Below are positions 17,140 to 25,747 of a stretch of DNA of 64,000 nucleotides, in pieces. Positions within the stretch are counted from its first letter, which is position 1, and each line of letters begins with the position of its first letter. Location: contig CACYJV010000005.1 of the NCBI GenBank assembly GCA_902774815.1, forward strand, positions 1-64,000, read 5' to 3'. The stretch comes from an uncultured Prevotellaceae bacterium (lineage in GTDB: Bacteria; Bacteroidota; Bacteroidia; Bacteroidales; Bacteroidaceae). The notes below the pieces were generated by a model, which was given only the letters and a program-made list of their open reading frames with translations, was not told the origin of the DNA and searched no databases. The position numbers were made by a program, and so were the translations under genes.

Positions 17140-18089
17140 TCGTCGTCGCGGAGGAATAAGGGTTTGTAGAGGTCGAGGTCGAAGCGCACCAACCACCGTT
17201 TCACCTCGTCGATGGTAGCCGTAAATTGCTCAATAATATAGATGGTATCACTATAATAGAACAGGGAAATGTCGTCGCCATCCGTCACCTCCATTTGCTT
17301 AAAGGCCTCATAAGCCGCAGTGTCACTGGCGAAGACGAGTTTCATGGTGTCGCACATCACCGTGCCATCGTAGTTTTGAAACAAGTCGATCAGAACCGTC
17401 AGCGAATCATCGACCAGCGGAAGCTCATAGTGCTGACCGTCGAAGTGGCCGAAGACGGGCTCGGAGGGCATTGTCGTGACTGCCGAGGGCAGGTGCCAGT
17501 AGTTCATCGAAAGGCTCGCCACGCGGCTGGGCTTGCCCACGAACATCTGGCTCATGTCGAACGGCTTGAAGCCTTCAGTGGCGTCACAGGCTTCGCACAA
17601 CGAGTAGTGCTCGTAGCAAGAAGCGTCGAAGCAACTCAGGCGGAAGCGGTGGCGGCCCGTGAGCGTGCCGGTGGTATAGCGCCACTTACGGCCCACGCGG
17701 CGCGGATTTTGGCTGCGGTCGTGGCGCACAAGGGCCATGACGGAGGTGGAGAGGCCACCTTCTGCTGTCATCTCCACGTTAGGAACGTTCGTGCTGTCGG
17801 GCCAATAGTAGCAGGAGGAAGAGCCTTCGGCAAGGTCACCCCACCACCCTACACGCATGCCTGTCACGGATGCGTCGCTGAAGGAAATGCTGTCGAACGG
17901 CACAGTCAGCTGAAGTGCAGCCACGTTGGCTGAGAGCGTGTCATGGCATACACCCATTTCCTCAATGTTTTGAATATCGAACAGTTGGCATCCCTGCTGA
18001 CCGTGCACACAGATGGCCTGCTGTGCCTGCGCCAACACACACGCTGCGAAGGCAAGGAACATCAATGAAAATCTTCTTATTGTTTGCAT
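17136..18089 (-). CDS. Secreted protein of unknown function
   Basis: This 317-residue protein has a clear signal peptide (MQTIRRFSLMFLAFAACVLAQA). The mature part has eight or so Cys residues, among them a C-x-x-C-like cluster (CEHY..., LCEACD), which could form disulfides in the periplasm. I do not recognise a family. The start at 18089 is chosen because the upstream alternative at 18110 would overlap the -7 box (TACCTTTG on the minus strand, 18105-18098). Its stop overlaps the start of the TPR/HTH regulator, so the two form one operon and may act together in sensing. Confidence 0.75.
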   Translation of the reverse strand: MQTIRRFSLMFLAFAACVLAQAQQAICVHGQQGCQLFDIQNIEEMGVCHDTLSANVAALQLTVPFDSISFSDASVTGMRVGWWGDLAEGSSSCYYWPDSTNVPNVEMTAEGGLSTSVMALVRHDRSQNPRRVGRKWRYTTGTLTGRHRFRLSCFDASCYEHYSLCEACDATEGFKPFDMSQMFVGKPSRVASLSMNYWHLPSAVTTMPSEPVFGHFDGQHYELPLVDDSLTVLIDLFQNYDGTVMCDTMKLVFASDTAAYEAFKQMEVTDGDDISLFYYSDTIYIIEQFTATIDEVKRWLVRFDLDLYKPLFLRDDE

Positions 18090-18220
18090 AGTGGCTGCAA
18101 AGGTAAACAAATTTTGGTGAAACGGCCAAAAACATCCGTACGCAAACAGTACGCAAAAGCAGTTTTTTACGGTAACAGCGGGCTGATACTGCGTCGGTCC
18201 CTACATTCCATCATCACCCA

Positions 18221-19087
18221 TCACCCATTACTCAATGCCTCCTTGACGTGGGCCATGTTGCTGCGCGAGACGGGGATGGTGTCGCCGGTATGCTTGATGA
18301 GCAAGAGCATGGAGCCCGATCGGGTGACGAACTGCTCGACCTGAGCAAGATTCACGAGGAAGGCACGATGGCAGCGCACCACCATCGGGTAGGCCTGCAG
18401 GGAGTCCTCAGTCTGCTTCATGGTGGCACGAAGCATGTCGGTGCGCACTTCGCCGCCGCACAGATGGCATACCTTCACATAGTTGCCGACGGCCTCGATA
18501 TAGAGCAGGTGGGCGATGTGGAGTGTCACCGTCTCGTTGGTGGTACCCGTGAGCACGAGTGGTGTATCGCCGTCGTCGTGACGCTCAGAGGGACTGCCGA
18601 CGGGTGGCTCACTGGCCGCAGCCTGCGACCGCATGAGCTGTTCGTTGAGCTGGCGCGTCTCCTCGAGTTCCATGGCCAGATACCTGCTGCGATACTTGAA
18701 CCGCCAATAGAGGCCGATGGCGAATGAGCAGAAGGCGATGATGAGGAGTGTCTCGAAGTAGTTACCCCACGAAAGCTGGTTGCCCGGCACACGGTCGCTG
18801 AGCACGAAATGGCGGTAGAGGCAGATGACGAGTGCCACGAGGGGGGTGTTGATGAGTTGGAACCAGAGATTACGACGAATGATGTAGCTGGCACCATGGT
18901 CGTAGGAGCGTGGCATGCAGACGACGTATTTCAGGACGACATCGGTCAGCATGCATGCCGCGACACCCAGCAGGAAGATGATGGCCAGGTGGACGTAGGC
19001 CTGCCAATGCCAGGCATCGAGTCCGAAGGGCTTGAAAACGGCCAATGCCAGCGTCACGAAGGCGGTGCTGGCCACTCGGATTGTCAT
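18221..19087 (-). CDS. Membrane-bound LytTR family transcriptional regulator
   Basis: This 288-residue protein has four membrane helices in the first 140 residues (e.g. YVHLAIIFLLGVAACMLTDVVL), a short coiled coil (YLAMELEETRQLNEQLMRSQ), and a C-terminal LytTR DNA-binding domain (about residues 190-285, with LLYIEAVGNYVKV and VRCHRAFLVNLAQVE). It probably binds direct repeats upstream of target genes; the divergent LiaF-like/beta-barrel operon is the natural candidate. An ATG at 19111 is possible but would leave almost no leader after the predicted promoter. Confidence 0.87.
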   Translation of the reverse strand: MTIRVASTAFVTLALAVFKPFGLDAWHWQAYVHLAIIFLLGVAACMLTDVVLKYVVCMPRSYDHGASYIIRRNLWFQLINTPLVALVICLYRHFVLSDRVPGNQLSWGNYFETLLIIAFCSFAIGLYWRFKYRSRYLAMELEETRQLNEQLMRSQAAASEPPVGSPSERHDDGDTPLVLTGTTNETVTLHIAHLLYIEAVGNYVKVCHLCGGEVRTDMLRATMKQTEDSLQAYPMVVRCHRAFLVNLAQVEQFVTRSGSMLLLIKHTGDTIPVSRSNMAHVKEALSNG

Positions 19088-19119
19088 GGTTTCTCTTTGT
19101 CCCTTATTCATACAACATG

Positions 19120-19151
19120 CAAAATTAGTGTATTTTTCAGAAACCGCCAAA
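19120..19151 (-). promoter_or_regulatory. Promoter of the LytTR gene
   Basis: On the minus strand TAATTTTG (19127-19120) is preceded by TTTG (19151-19148) with a 20-base spacer. It is back to back with the promoter at 19189-19219. Confidence 0.65.
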
Positions 19152-19188
19152 CCATTCGTCACAAAACCCTGCAGAATATCCCAAAAAC

Positions 19189-19219
19189 TTGCGGGATGCA
19201 ACCAAACGCCTTAACTTTG
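19189..19219 (+). promoter_or_regulatory. Promoter of the LiaF-like gene
   Basis: TTG at 19189-19191 precedes TAACTTTG (19212-19219) by 20 bases. The transcript's leader includes one REP-like unit. Confidence 0.65.
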
Positions 19220-19246
19220 CCGTCGAAACCATAGAAAAATAAAAAG

Positions 19247-19273
19247 GTAGGGGCAGACTCCCGTGTCTGCCCG
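19247..19273. repeat. Single REP-like unit
   Basis: GTAGGGGCAGAC followed by TCCCGTGTCTGCCCG; identical in design to the units at 8091 and 13025. It lies in the 5' leader of the LiaF-like gene. Confidence 0.85.
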
Positions 19274-19313
19274 CAAAAATAAAAAAGTAAAACAATTAAA
19301 AACAAGGAAAGTC

Positions 19314-19868
19314 ATGAACAGAAGAACTATCATTGGATTCATTTTCGTGGTGGCCGCATTGCTGAAGCTGGCCAACATGTGGGGAATCATCGAGTTGGAA
19401 TGGTTGTGGAAGCATCCCTGGCCGGAGTATTTTGCCGTGTTCCTCATTCTCTACATCGGCATCGAACTGGTCATCTATGGATTCTCGCACGATTCCAACC
19501 AGTGGCTGCAGCGCCCGTTGCCCCTCAGCGACACTGGCAAGCGCATGTGCTGCTCGGCAAGTTTCGGTGCCGACGAGTACACGTTCAACGGCGAGGCCTT
19601 CCACGGCGCACGGCTCGACGCGCTGTGCGGAGGTATCCGGATGGACCTGCGGAAGGCCGTCGTCGCCGAGGACGAGGAGATTGACATCCACATCTTTGCG
19701 GGCGGCATTGAACTGCTGGTGCCCAAGAACGTGAACATTGAGGTGAAGAGCCACAGCTTCATCGGCAGCGTCAGTGACAACACCGATAAGCGCACGATTC
19801 CTGGTGCTCCGTGCCTGCACGTCGTGGCAAGCAACTTCTTCGGTGGCGTGAACATCAAGTATGAATAA
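19314..19868 (+). CDS. LiaF-like membrane protein (cell-wall-active antibiotic response type)
   Basis: This 184-residue protein has two N-terminal membrane helices (IIGFIFVVAALLKLA and YFAVFLILYIGIELVIYGF) and a C-terminal beta-helical domain with repeated FGG/GGI patterns (ALCGGIRMDLRKAVV, FAGGIELLVPKNVNIEVK, FFGGVNIKYE), as in the LiaF/YvqF family. These proteins often modulate envelope-stress regulators. It is divergent from the LytTR regulator, which fits that role. It overlaps the longest possible start of the next gene, but the real next start lies 43 bases downstream. Confidence 0.82.
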   Translation: MNRRTIIGFIFVVAALLKLANMWGIIELEWLWKHPWPEYFAVFLILYIGIELVIYGFSHDSNQWLQRPLPLSDTGKRMCCSASFGADEYTFNGEAFHGARLDALCGGIRMDLRKAVVAEDEEIDIHIFAGGIELLVPKNVNIEVKSHSFIGSVSDNTDKRTIPGAPCLHVVASNFFGGVNIKYE

Positions 19869-19911
19869 AAGCGAAAAGGCAACAATAAAAAAACAAAAAA
19901 CAACAAATAGA

Positions 19912-22302
19912 ATGATGAAAAAGATGTGCGTCAGGCTGGCTGCCCTTGCTGTTGCATGGACCATGGTTGTGGCAGCTTCGGCAAAGACTCAGGACTTCGG
20001 CGGAAAAGTGATTGATGAAAAGGGGCAGCCCATTGCTTACGTGAACGTGGTGTTGCTCTCGCTGCCCGACTCGGCATTCGTGCAAGGCGCGGTCAGCGAC
20101 GAGCAGGGCACGTTCCGCATCGTCACCCGCGTCGGCGACGGACTGCTGAAGCTCTCGAGCGTGGGTTATGAGACGCTGTTCGTCAAGGCGGCCAACGACC
20201 TGACCATTACGATGAAAGAGGATGCCCAGATGCTGGGCGAGGTGGTGGTGAAGAGCCAGCTGCCCAAGACGTTTGCGAAGGGTGATGCCATGCGCACCAC
20301 CGTTGCAGGCACCATTCTGGAGAAGGCCGGAACGGTGAACGATGCCCTGTCGCGAATCCCGTCGCTGGATGCTGAGCGCGATGGCGGCGTGAAGGTGCTG
20401 GGGCGCGGCGATGCAGAGGTGTACATCAATGGCCGACGGGTGCAGGACAACAGCGAACTCTCGCGCTTGCGTGCCGACCAAATACAGCATGTGGATGTCA
20501 TCCAGAATCCTGGTGCCCGCTATGCAGCCTCAACGAAAGCCGTGGTGCGCATCACGCTGAAGAAGGCTCAGGGCGAGGGCTTCAGCTTCCAAGACAACGT
20601 AGGCAGTATGTACCAGTATGACTACACGCTGACCAACAACCTCGACGTGAACTACCGCACGGGCGGACTCGACATCACGGCTTCGCTGTGGGCCGGCCGC
20701 TATGGTCACACGAAGTCGCTGCAAGAGAACACCCTTACCTACTATGCCGGACCAGACAAGATAGAGGGCGTCAGCACGCAGGAGTCGAAGAACATCTGGA
20801 AAGGCTGGTCGCCGCAGCTGCAGGTGAACTACATGCTGAACGAGAACCACAGTTTCGGTGCGTTCTACAAATACGACCGCCACCCGAGTGGCGACTTCAA
20901 CAGCATGTTCTATACCGACAGCTATGAGAACGCCATTTTCAAAGAGCGCTCAAAGAGCCATATCACCCAAGAAGACATGTTCAGGAAGCACATCTTTAAC
21001 GCCTATTACAACGGCAAGGTGGGACAACTGAGCATTGACCTGAATGTCGATGGACTGTTCGACGACACACAGTCGCCAAGCAACACGCAGGAGGTAACGA
21101 CGGAAACTGGTGACAGTCCCGTAAACAGAAGCATCGAAAGCAACACCATCAGCAGCAATAACTTCTGGGCCTCGAAACTCATCTTCGGCTATCCCATCTG
21201 GAAAGGCAACTTCTCGCTCGGTGGCGAGTACAGCTACAACCACCGTACGGATGCCTACGACTTCAAGGCTACCGATGCCGTTCCGGTGAAGACTACCGAT
21301 ACGGAGATTAACGAGACGTCGGCCGCCGTCTTCGCAGAGTATGGCCGACAGTTCGGCAAGGTGTTCACCCAAGTGGGTCTGCGCTATGAGCATCTGACGA
21401 ACGACTACTTCAACTTCGGCAAGAAGGAAGACGAGGTGTGCCGCGACTATGGCGACTGGTTCCCCACCGTCGTCGTCTCCGCCCCTGTCGGCAAGGTGCA
21501 ACTCTCGCTGTCCTATCGCCGTGACATAGAACGTCCGAACTATGCCCACCTGACCAGCTCAACGGTGTACATCAATCGTTACACCTACCAGAGTGGCAAC
21601 CCCTACCTGAGGCCTACCTACACGCACAGCCTCGTCCTGAACAGTGCCTATGAATGGATGAACCTGACGCTGAACTATGCCCGTATAAAAGACGCCGAGA
21701 CGATGTCGACCGAGCCTTATCCCGGTTCCGCCGACCCGTTCGTCAGCCTCGTGCGCCCCATCAACAGCGAGGAGGACTACGACCGGCTCACCGTGGTCGC
21801 ATCGGCACGGCCCACTTTCAACTTTCAACTTTCAACTTTCAACTGTTCGTGGCATCCCACATGGGCGGTCGTAGCGATGTTCCAGAACTACAAGTCGCCT
21901 ACTGCCACTGGCGAGGTGATCACACTCTCGCAACCTTGGTTCAACGGCTCCTGGCGAAACATCGTCGAACTGCCTCACGACTTTCGCCTGAGTGCTGATG
22001 TAGAGTGGGCCACGAAGGGCGAGTACAACAACTTCCACCTCACCAAGCCACGCATTGTCGGCAGCCTCGGCCTTCAGAAGGACTTCCACCTGCGTCGCCT
22101 CGGCTCACTGACTGCCGACCTGCGCTGCATCGACATCTTCAATACGAACAAGACCGATGCCATCATCTACGGCTATCGCGATCTGACTGTCCACAATCCA
22201 GCCCGTCGCACGTTCACCCTCGACCTGACGTGGAAGTTCAACGAGGCCCGCTCGAAGTACCGCGGCTCGGGTGCCGGCGAGAAACAGAAAGCGAGGATGT
22301 GA
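19912..22302 (+). CDS. Outer-membrane beta-barrel protein (carboxypeptidase-regulatory-like, plug and barrel)
   Basis: This 796-residue protein has a signal peptide (MMKKMCVRLAALAVAWTMVVAASA), an N-terminal carboxypeptidase-regulatory-like domain (about residues 27-105, GGKVIDEKGQPIAYVNVVLL), a plug-like domain (DALSRIPSLDAERDGGVKVLGRGDAEVYINGR) and a long beta-barrel with many alternating aromatic residues to the C-terminus. It matches the TonB-receptor-like family that lacks a SusD partner. Its ligand is unknown. It probably forms an operon with the LiaF-like gene. A CAACTTT tandem repeat is inserted in a predicted barrel loop (21814-21844). Confidence 0.88.
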   Translation: MMKKMCVRLAALAVAWTMVVAASAKTQDFGGKVIDEKGQPIAYVNVVLLSLPDSAFVQGAVSDEQGTFRIVTRVGDGLLKLSSVGYETLFVKAANDLTITMKEDAQMLGEVVVKSQLPKTFAKGDAMRTTVAGTILEKAGTVNDALSRIPSLDAERDGGVKVLGRGDAEVYINGRRVQDNSELSRLRADQIQHVDVIQNPGARYAASTKAVVRITLKKAQGEGFSFQDNVGSMYQYDYTLTNNLDVNYRTGGLDITASLWAGRYGHTKSLQENTLTYYAGPDKIEGVSTQESKNIWKGWSPQLQVNYMLNENHSFGAFYKYDRHPSGDFNSMFYTDSYENAIFKERSKSHITQEDMFRKHIFNAYYNGKVGQLSIDLNVDGLFDDTQSPSNTQEVTTETGDSPVNRSIESNTISSNNFWASKLIFGYPIWKGNFSLGGEYSYNHRTDAYDFKATDAVPVKTTDTEINETSAAVFAEYGRQFGKVFTQVGLRYEHLTNDYFNFGKKEDEVCRDYGDWFPTVVVSAPVGKVQLSLSYRRDIERPNYAHLTSSTVYINRYTYQSGNPYLRPTYTHSLVLNSAYEWMNLTLNYARIKDAETMSTEPYPGSADPFVSLVRPINSEEDYDRLTVVASARPTFNFQLSTFNCSWHPTWAVVAMFQNYKSPTATGEVITLSQPWFNGSWRNIVELPHDFRLSADVEWATKGEYNNFHLTKPRIVGSLGLQKDFHLRRLGSLTADLRCIDIFNTNKTDAIIYGYRDLTVHNPARRTFTLDLTWKFNEARSKYRGSGAGEKQKARM
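21814..21844. repeat. CAACTTT heptamer repeat inside the beta-barrel gene
   Basis: About four tandem CAACTTT units encode FNFQLSTFN in the middle of the barrel. The frame is kept. Confidence 0.75.
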
Positions 22303-22431
22303 GAGCCCACCCCTACCCCTCCCCAAGGGAAGAACCCACCCCCTGCCCCTCCCGAAGGGAGTGGGGATCTAATTAGCCTTGGAGGGTGAAACGACGCACC
22401 ATGCGTAAGGGCAGCCCCCCGTGTCTGGCCG
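22303..22431. repeat. Half GC-rich elements and a degenerate REP-like unit
   Basis: CCCACCCCTACCCCTCCCC and then CCCACCCCCTGCCCCTCCCG-AA-GGGAG appear right after the beta-barrel gene's stop. They are followed by TCTAATTAGCCTT, the inverted form of the spacer phrase seen inside the coding copies. A degenerate REP-like unit lies at 22405-22431. Confidence 0.65.
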
Positions 22432-22482
22432 AAGAGGGGAAGCCGGAGAAATGGTACATCGCAAGAAAAGTTAGTGCGCAGA

Positions 22483-22514
22483 TTTGGAACAATAGAATAT
22501 TATCAGTATCTTTG
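22483..22514 (+). promoter_or_regulatory. Promoter of the GNAT gene
   Basis: TTTG at 22483-22486 and TATCTTTG at 22507-22514, spacer 20 bases. Confidence 0.75.
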
Positions 22515-22549
22515 CACAAGAGAACAACGAACAATTCCTTGATCAGCGA

Positions 22550-23263
22550 ATGATGAATATCAGACTGGAACAACCCAAAGACTATTGCGAGGTGGAAAAC
22601 CTCACCCGCGAGGCTTTCTGGAACGTCTATCGTCCGGGATGCACAGAGCATTTCGTGCTGAATCAATATAGAACGAATCCCGACTTTATCCCTGAGTTGG
22701 ACTTTGTGATGGAGGACGGAAACAAGATCATAGGTCATGTCATGTTTTCGCGTGCAAACCTCACCCCCTACCCCTCCATCCCGAGCAAAGCTCGCCCCAC
22801 CATAGCCTTCCCAACGGGCGAGGGCAGTGATGACCCTTCGCAACAAGTGGAAGGACCCGTTCCCTCTTGGACTTTCGGCCCCATCAGCATCCACCCCGAC
22901 TACAAGCGTAAGGGCTACGGACTGAAGTTGCTGCAACATGCGCTGGAAAAGGCTCGCGAGATGGGTGTAGGCTTCATCTGCATGGAGGGGAATATCGACT
23001 TTTACAAGCATGCAGGTTTCTACCTTGCCAGCAAGTTCAACATCCATTATCACGACTTCCCAAGAGATGCCGAGGTGCCCTTCTTCCTTGCGCAGGAGCT
23101 CATCCCCGGCTGGCTGAAAGAGAATGGCATTCAAGAGGCAACGTATTGCCCACCCAAGGGCTATTTCGTGGCCGACGATAATCCAGAGGCTTTCGAAGCC
23201 TACGAAGCCACATTTCCAAAGAAAGTAAAGCTCCGCCTGCCTGGGCAGTTGACAGAGCAATAA
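22550..23263 (+). CDS. GNAT family N-acetyltransferase
   Basis: This 237-residue protein shows the GNAT fold: an N-terminal IRLEQPKDYCEVENLTREAF, the acetyl-CoA-binding segment FGPISIHPDYKRKGYGLKLLQHAL, and CMEGNIDFYKHAGF. Between the third strand (GHVMFSRAN) and FGPISIHP there is an extra stretch of about 35 residues that members of the family lack, encoded by GC-rich repeat. The substrate is unknown; the family resembles putative YhbS-like enzymes. The start may be either of two adjacent ATGs. Confidence 0.87.
   Translation: MMNIRLEQPKDYCEVENLTREAFWNVYRPGCTEHFVLNQYRTNPDFIPELDFVMEDGNKIIGHVMFSRANLTPYPSIPSKARPTIAFPTGEGSDDPSQQVEGPVPSWTFGPISIHPDYKRKGYGLKLLQHALEKAREMGVGFICMEGNIDFYKHAGFYLASKFNIHYHDFPRDAEVPFFLAQELIPGWLKENGIQEATYCPPKGYFVADDNPEAFEAYEATFPKKVKLRLPGQLTEQ
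22762..22862. repeat. GC-rich repeat insertion inside the GNAT gene
   Basis: It begins CACCCCCTACCCCTCCATCC, contains the palindrome CGAGCAAAGCTCG (22792-22804), and ends near AGTGGAAGGACCCG. It separates two conserved beta-strands of the GNAT fold, but the frame stays open. Confidence 0.6.
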
Positions 23264-23286
23264 CGACTTCAAACCAATCGACCGTT

Positions 23287-24462
23287 ATGAAACAAACTCT
23301 ATACCTATGGTGCGGCATGCTGCTGACACTGTTGCTGGCAAGCGCCAGCCAGTGCCTCGGGCAACTCCCGCTAAACCAGTTCAAGCCCCTCAGCGACTCT
23401 GCCTATCAGGCTGTGCCGGAATACCAGTCGGGCAACAAATATCAGAAGGACGCCATCCTGTTCATGGACATGGTGGCCGACACGCACCCTTACTACATCA
23501 AGCCCGAACGCCGCACGGAATGGTTCGCCAAGAAGGCTGCCATGCTCGAGCAATGCAAGGACATGGAGACCGACGAGGCCTTTGCCGATGCCCTCATCGC
23601 CCTGTTAGGACCGCTCCGCGACAAGCACACCGACATCGCTACGGTGAAACGCATGCAGGAGGGCAGGAAGGCAGGGAGCGAGAAAGGGGCGGCAGATGCC
23701 GTCGAAGCAATCGACATGACGCAAGTGATGAGCCCGCACAACTCGTTCTACGACTACAGGTTCTTCAATGAAGAGAGCATCTGCTACCTGCAATTTAACA
23801 GGTGTATGAATGCCTCAGACTATCCCTTCGACAAGTTCCTGAATGATATGTTTGCAAAGATGGAGGAAGAGCACATCAAGACGCTGGTGGTCGATGCGCA
23901 GTACAACGGCGGTGGCAGTAGCCAGCTCTGCGGCCAACTGCTTGAACATCTCTATCCTATCGACAAGCTGAAGGACTTCACGACCTATCTGCGTTTCTCC
24001 GACCTCATGGCGATGTACAATCCGGGGTTTGCACAAGTAAAGAAGAATTGGGAGGATGACGGACACAAGGACGAGTTGTACCAGATGCCGGCAGCGAAGA
24101 TGCCTGCCGACTATCAGCAGCCGAAACTCTACGAGGGGCAAGTGGTGTTCGTCATGGGGCCGAGAACCTTCAGCAGTGCCGGCATGCTAATGACGCTTGC
24201 CCGCGACAACCACATTGGAACCATCATAGGCACCAACTCGACCTTCCCACCGTCGCACTACGGTGAAATCTTGCCCTACAAGCTTCCGAACACCGACGTT
24301 CTCGGCTCCATCTCGTGCAAGTTCTTCGCGCGTCCCGATGCGGCAACGGTCGACGATGCCTTCTTGACGCCCGACTACGAAGTGGACCTCAGCGACAAAG
24401 CGGCCACCTGGCAGTTCATCGTGCAGCACTTCTCCGCCACATCCCCTGACGCAAAGAACTAA
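23287..24462 (+). CDS. S41-like (tail-specific) peptidase, secreted
   Basis: This 391-residue protein has a signal peptide (MKQTLYLWCGMLLTLLLASA). The C-terminal half resembles the S41 protease fold: TLVVDAQYNGGGSSQL, then GQVVFVMGPRTFSSAGMLMTLARDNH, where the Ser of TFSSAGM would be the nucleophile, then GTIIGTNSTFPPSHYGE. No PDZ domain is evident. It probably acts in the periplasm. It starts 23 bases after the GNAT gene and may be co-transcribed. Confidence 0.8.
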   Translation: MKQTLYLWCGMLLTLLLASASQCLGQLPLNQFKPLSDSAYQAVPEYQSGNKYQKDAILFMDMVADTHPYYIKPERRTEWFAKKAAMLEQCKDMETDEAFADALIALLGPLRDKHTDIATVKRMQEGRKAGSEKGAADAVEAIDMTQVMSPHNSFYDYRFFNEESICYLQFNRCMNASDYPFDKFLNDMFAKMEEEHIKTLVVDAQYNGGGSSQLCGQLLEHLYPIDKLKDFTTYLRFSDLMAMYNPGFAQVKKNWEDDGHKDELYQMPAAKMPADYQQPKLYEGQVVFVMGPRTFSSAGMLMTLARDNHIGTIIGTNSTFPPSHYGEILPYKLPNTDVLGSISCKFFARPDAATVDDAFLTPDYEVDLSDKAATWQFIVQHFSATSPDAKN

Positions 24463-24671
24463 ATCGCAAATATAAAACCATCCGTGACATCCGTTCTATC
24501 CGTGTCATCCGTGGTCGCAAAATCGGACTCGAGCTTTGCTCGCTCATTCCCGCGCTCGGCTTTGCCGCTTCGCTCGTCGAAGAACTACGTTCGCCCGCTC
24601 GGCCCTCTGGGACGCTTTCATCAGAAAGAACCCGTAGCCTTTAGTAATGAAATGGAGAAAGAAATCCGCAA
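24463..24671. repeat. Repeat-rich gap
   Basis: The gap holds a CATCCGTG tandem repeat (24479-24515), GAGCTTTGCTCGCTC-type palindromic pieces, an inverted copy of the AGTTCTTCGACGAG repeat from 8037 (24565-24587), and a copy of the MITE module CGCTCGGCCCTCTGGGACGC (about 24597-24616). No gene is visible in it. Confidence 0.65.
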
Positions 24672-25712
24672 ATGGTAAATCGTCAGTTTGTCTCCCTCCG
24701 CCTCCTCAACCAGCAGCTGGCCAGCCCGCAAATGAGCAGTCCAGCCGAGGTGGTCAGCTACATGGGCGCCATGCAGGCACAGGAATATCGCATGATGCGA
24801 TGGGCGGTGGCCATGCGAACGCGAAAGCCATCGGAAAAAGCATTCAAGAAGGCCTTCGACAGCGGGCAAATCATCAGGCTGCACCTGATGCGCGGTACAT
24901 GGCAACTGGTCAACGCCGAGGACTACTGGCCGTTGCTCGACCTTTGTGCACCGAAGGCGCTGGCAACTATCAATGGGTGGATGGCCTCGAACAAAATCAG
25001 CATCCCCGACGATGAAGTGACACGCATCAGGGAAGTCCTCGTGCAGACAGCCGACGAACGGGGAAGTGCGACGAAAGAGGACTTTGCACAGGCTTTGGCC
25101 GAGAGGGACATCCACATGGACGACCACCGGCTGTCATATCACATCCGTCTGGCCGAGATTTCGGGAACGCTCTGCAGCGGCGACCTCCTGCCGATGAAAG
25201 CCACTTATGCGCTGACGGCCAACAAGGTGCCACGGAAAACGGCCATGAGCCGCGACGAGACCCTGCTGCTGCTCACCCGCAAATACTTCCGAAGCCGCCA
25301 GCCTGCAACACTTGAGGATTTCGTCTGGTGGTCGGGACTGAACATCGGCGACTGCCGCAAGGGCATCGAAATGGCAAGGCTCAGCAGCGTGCGACTGCAG
25401 AAGGACAAACGGACATTCTACGTGACGGACGATTGCCGTACGCGCGGATTCCGCAAGGGCAGATATCTGCTGATACCACCCTACGACGAATACCTCATCA
25501 GCTATAAGAGCCGCGACGTGGTGCTGCCACCCGACTTCAGGCACAAGGCACACAACAACAGCGGCATCTTCCAACCCATCGTTGCGCACGATGGCCTCAT
25601 CTGTGGCAACTGGGCACCGTTCAGAGAGAGTTGCCATGCGGAGTTCTTCCTGGGTGAGCACGACATAGACCTGAAAGACGAATGGACCAGATACCAAAAC
25701 TACGCGAAATAA
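24672..25712 (+). CDS. Winged-helix protein of the AlkZ/YcaQ-like DNA glycosylase family
   Basis: This 346-residue protein belongs to the HTH_42 (winged helix DNA-binding) family. The N-terminal segment YMGAMQAQEYRMMRWAVAMR (about residues 30-49) contains Q-A-Q, the catalytic Gln-x-Gln motif of AlkZ-type glycosylases. Further family segments are IIRLHLMRGTWQLVNAEDYWPLL and LEDFVWWSGLNIGDCRKGIE. It may therefore excise damaged or crosslinked bases rather than act as a transcription factor; that is an inference. The N-terminus (MVNRQFVSLRLLNQQLASPQ) fits the family start. Confidence 0.78.
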   Translation: MVNRQFVSLRLLNQQLASPQMSSPAEVVSYMGAMQAQEYRMMRWAVAMRTRKPSEKAFKKAFDSGQIIRLHLMRGTWQLVNAEDYWPLLDLCAPKALATINGWMASNKISIPDDEVTRIREVLVQTADERGSATKEDFAQALAERDIHMDDHRLSYHIRLAEISGTLCSGDLLPMKATYALTANKVPRKTAMSRDETLLLLTRKYFRSRQPATLEDFVWWSGLNIGDCRKGIEMARLSSVRLQKDKRTFYVTDDCRTRGFRKGRYLLIPPYDEYLISYKSRDVVLPPDFRHKAHNNSGIFQPIVAHDGLICGNWAPFRESCHAEFFLGEHDIDLKDEWTRYQNYAK

Positions 25713-25747
25713 AACAAAAAGCATCAAAACCAAAAACCAACAACAAT

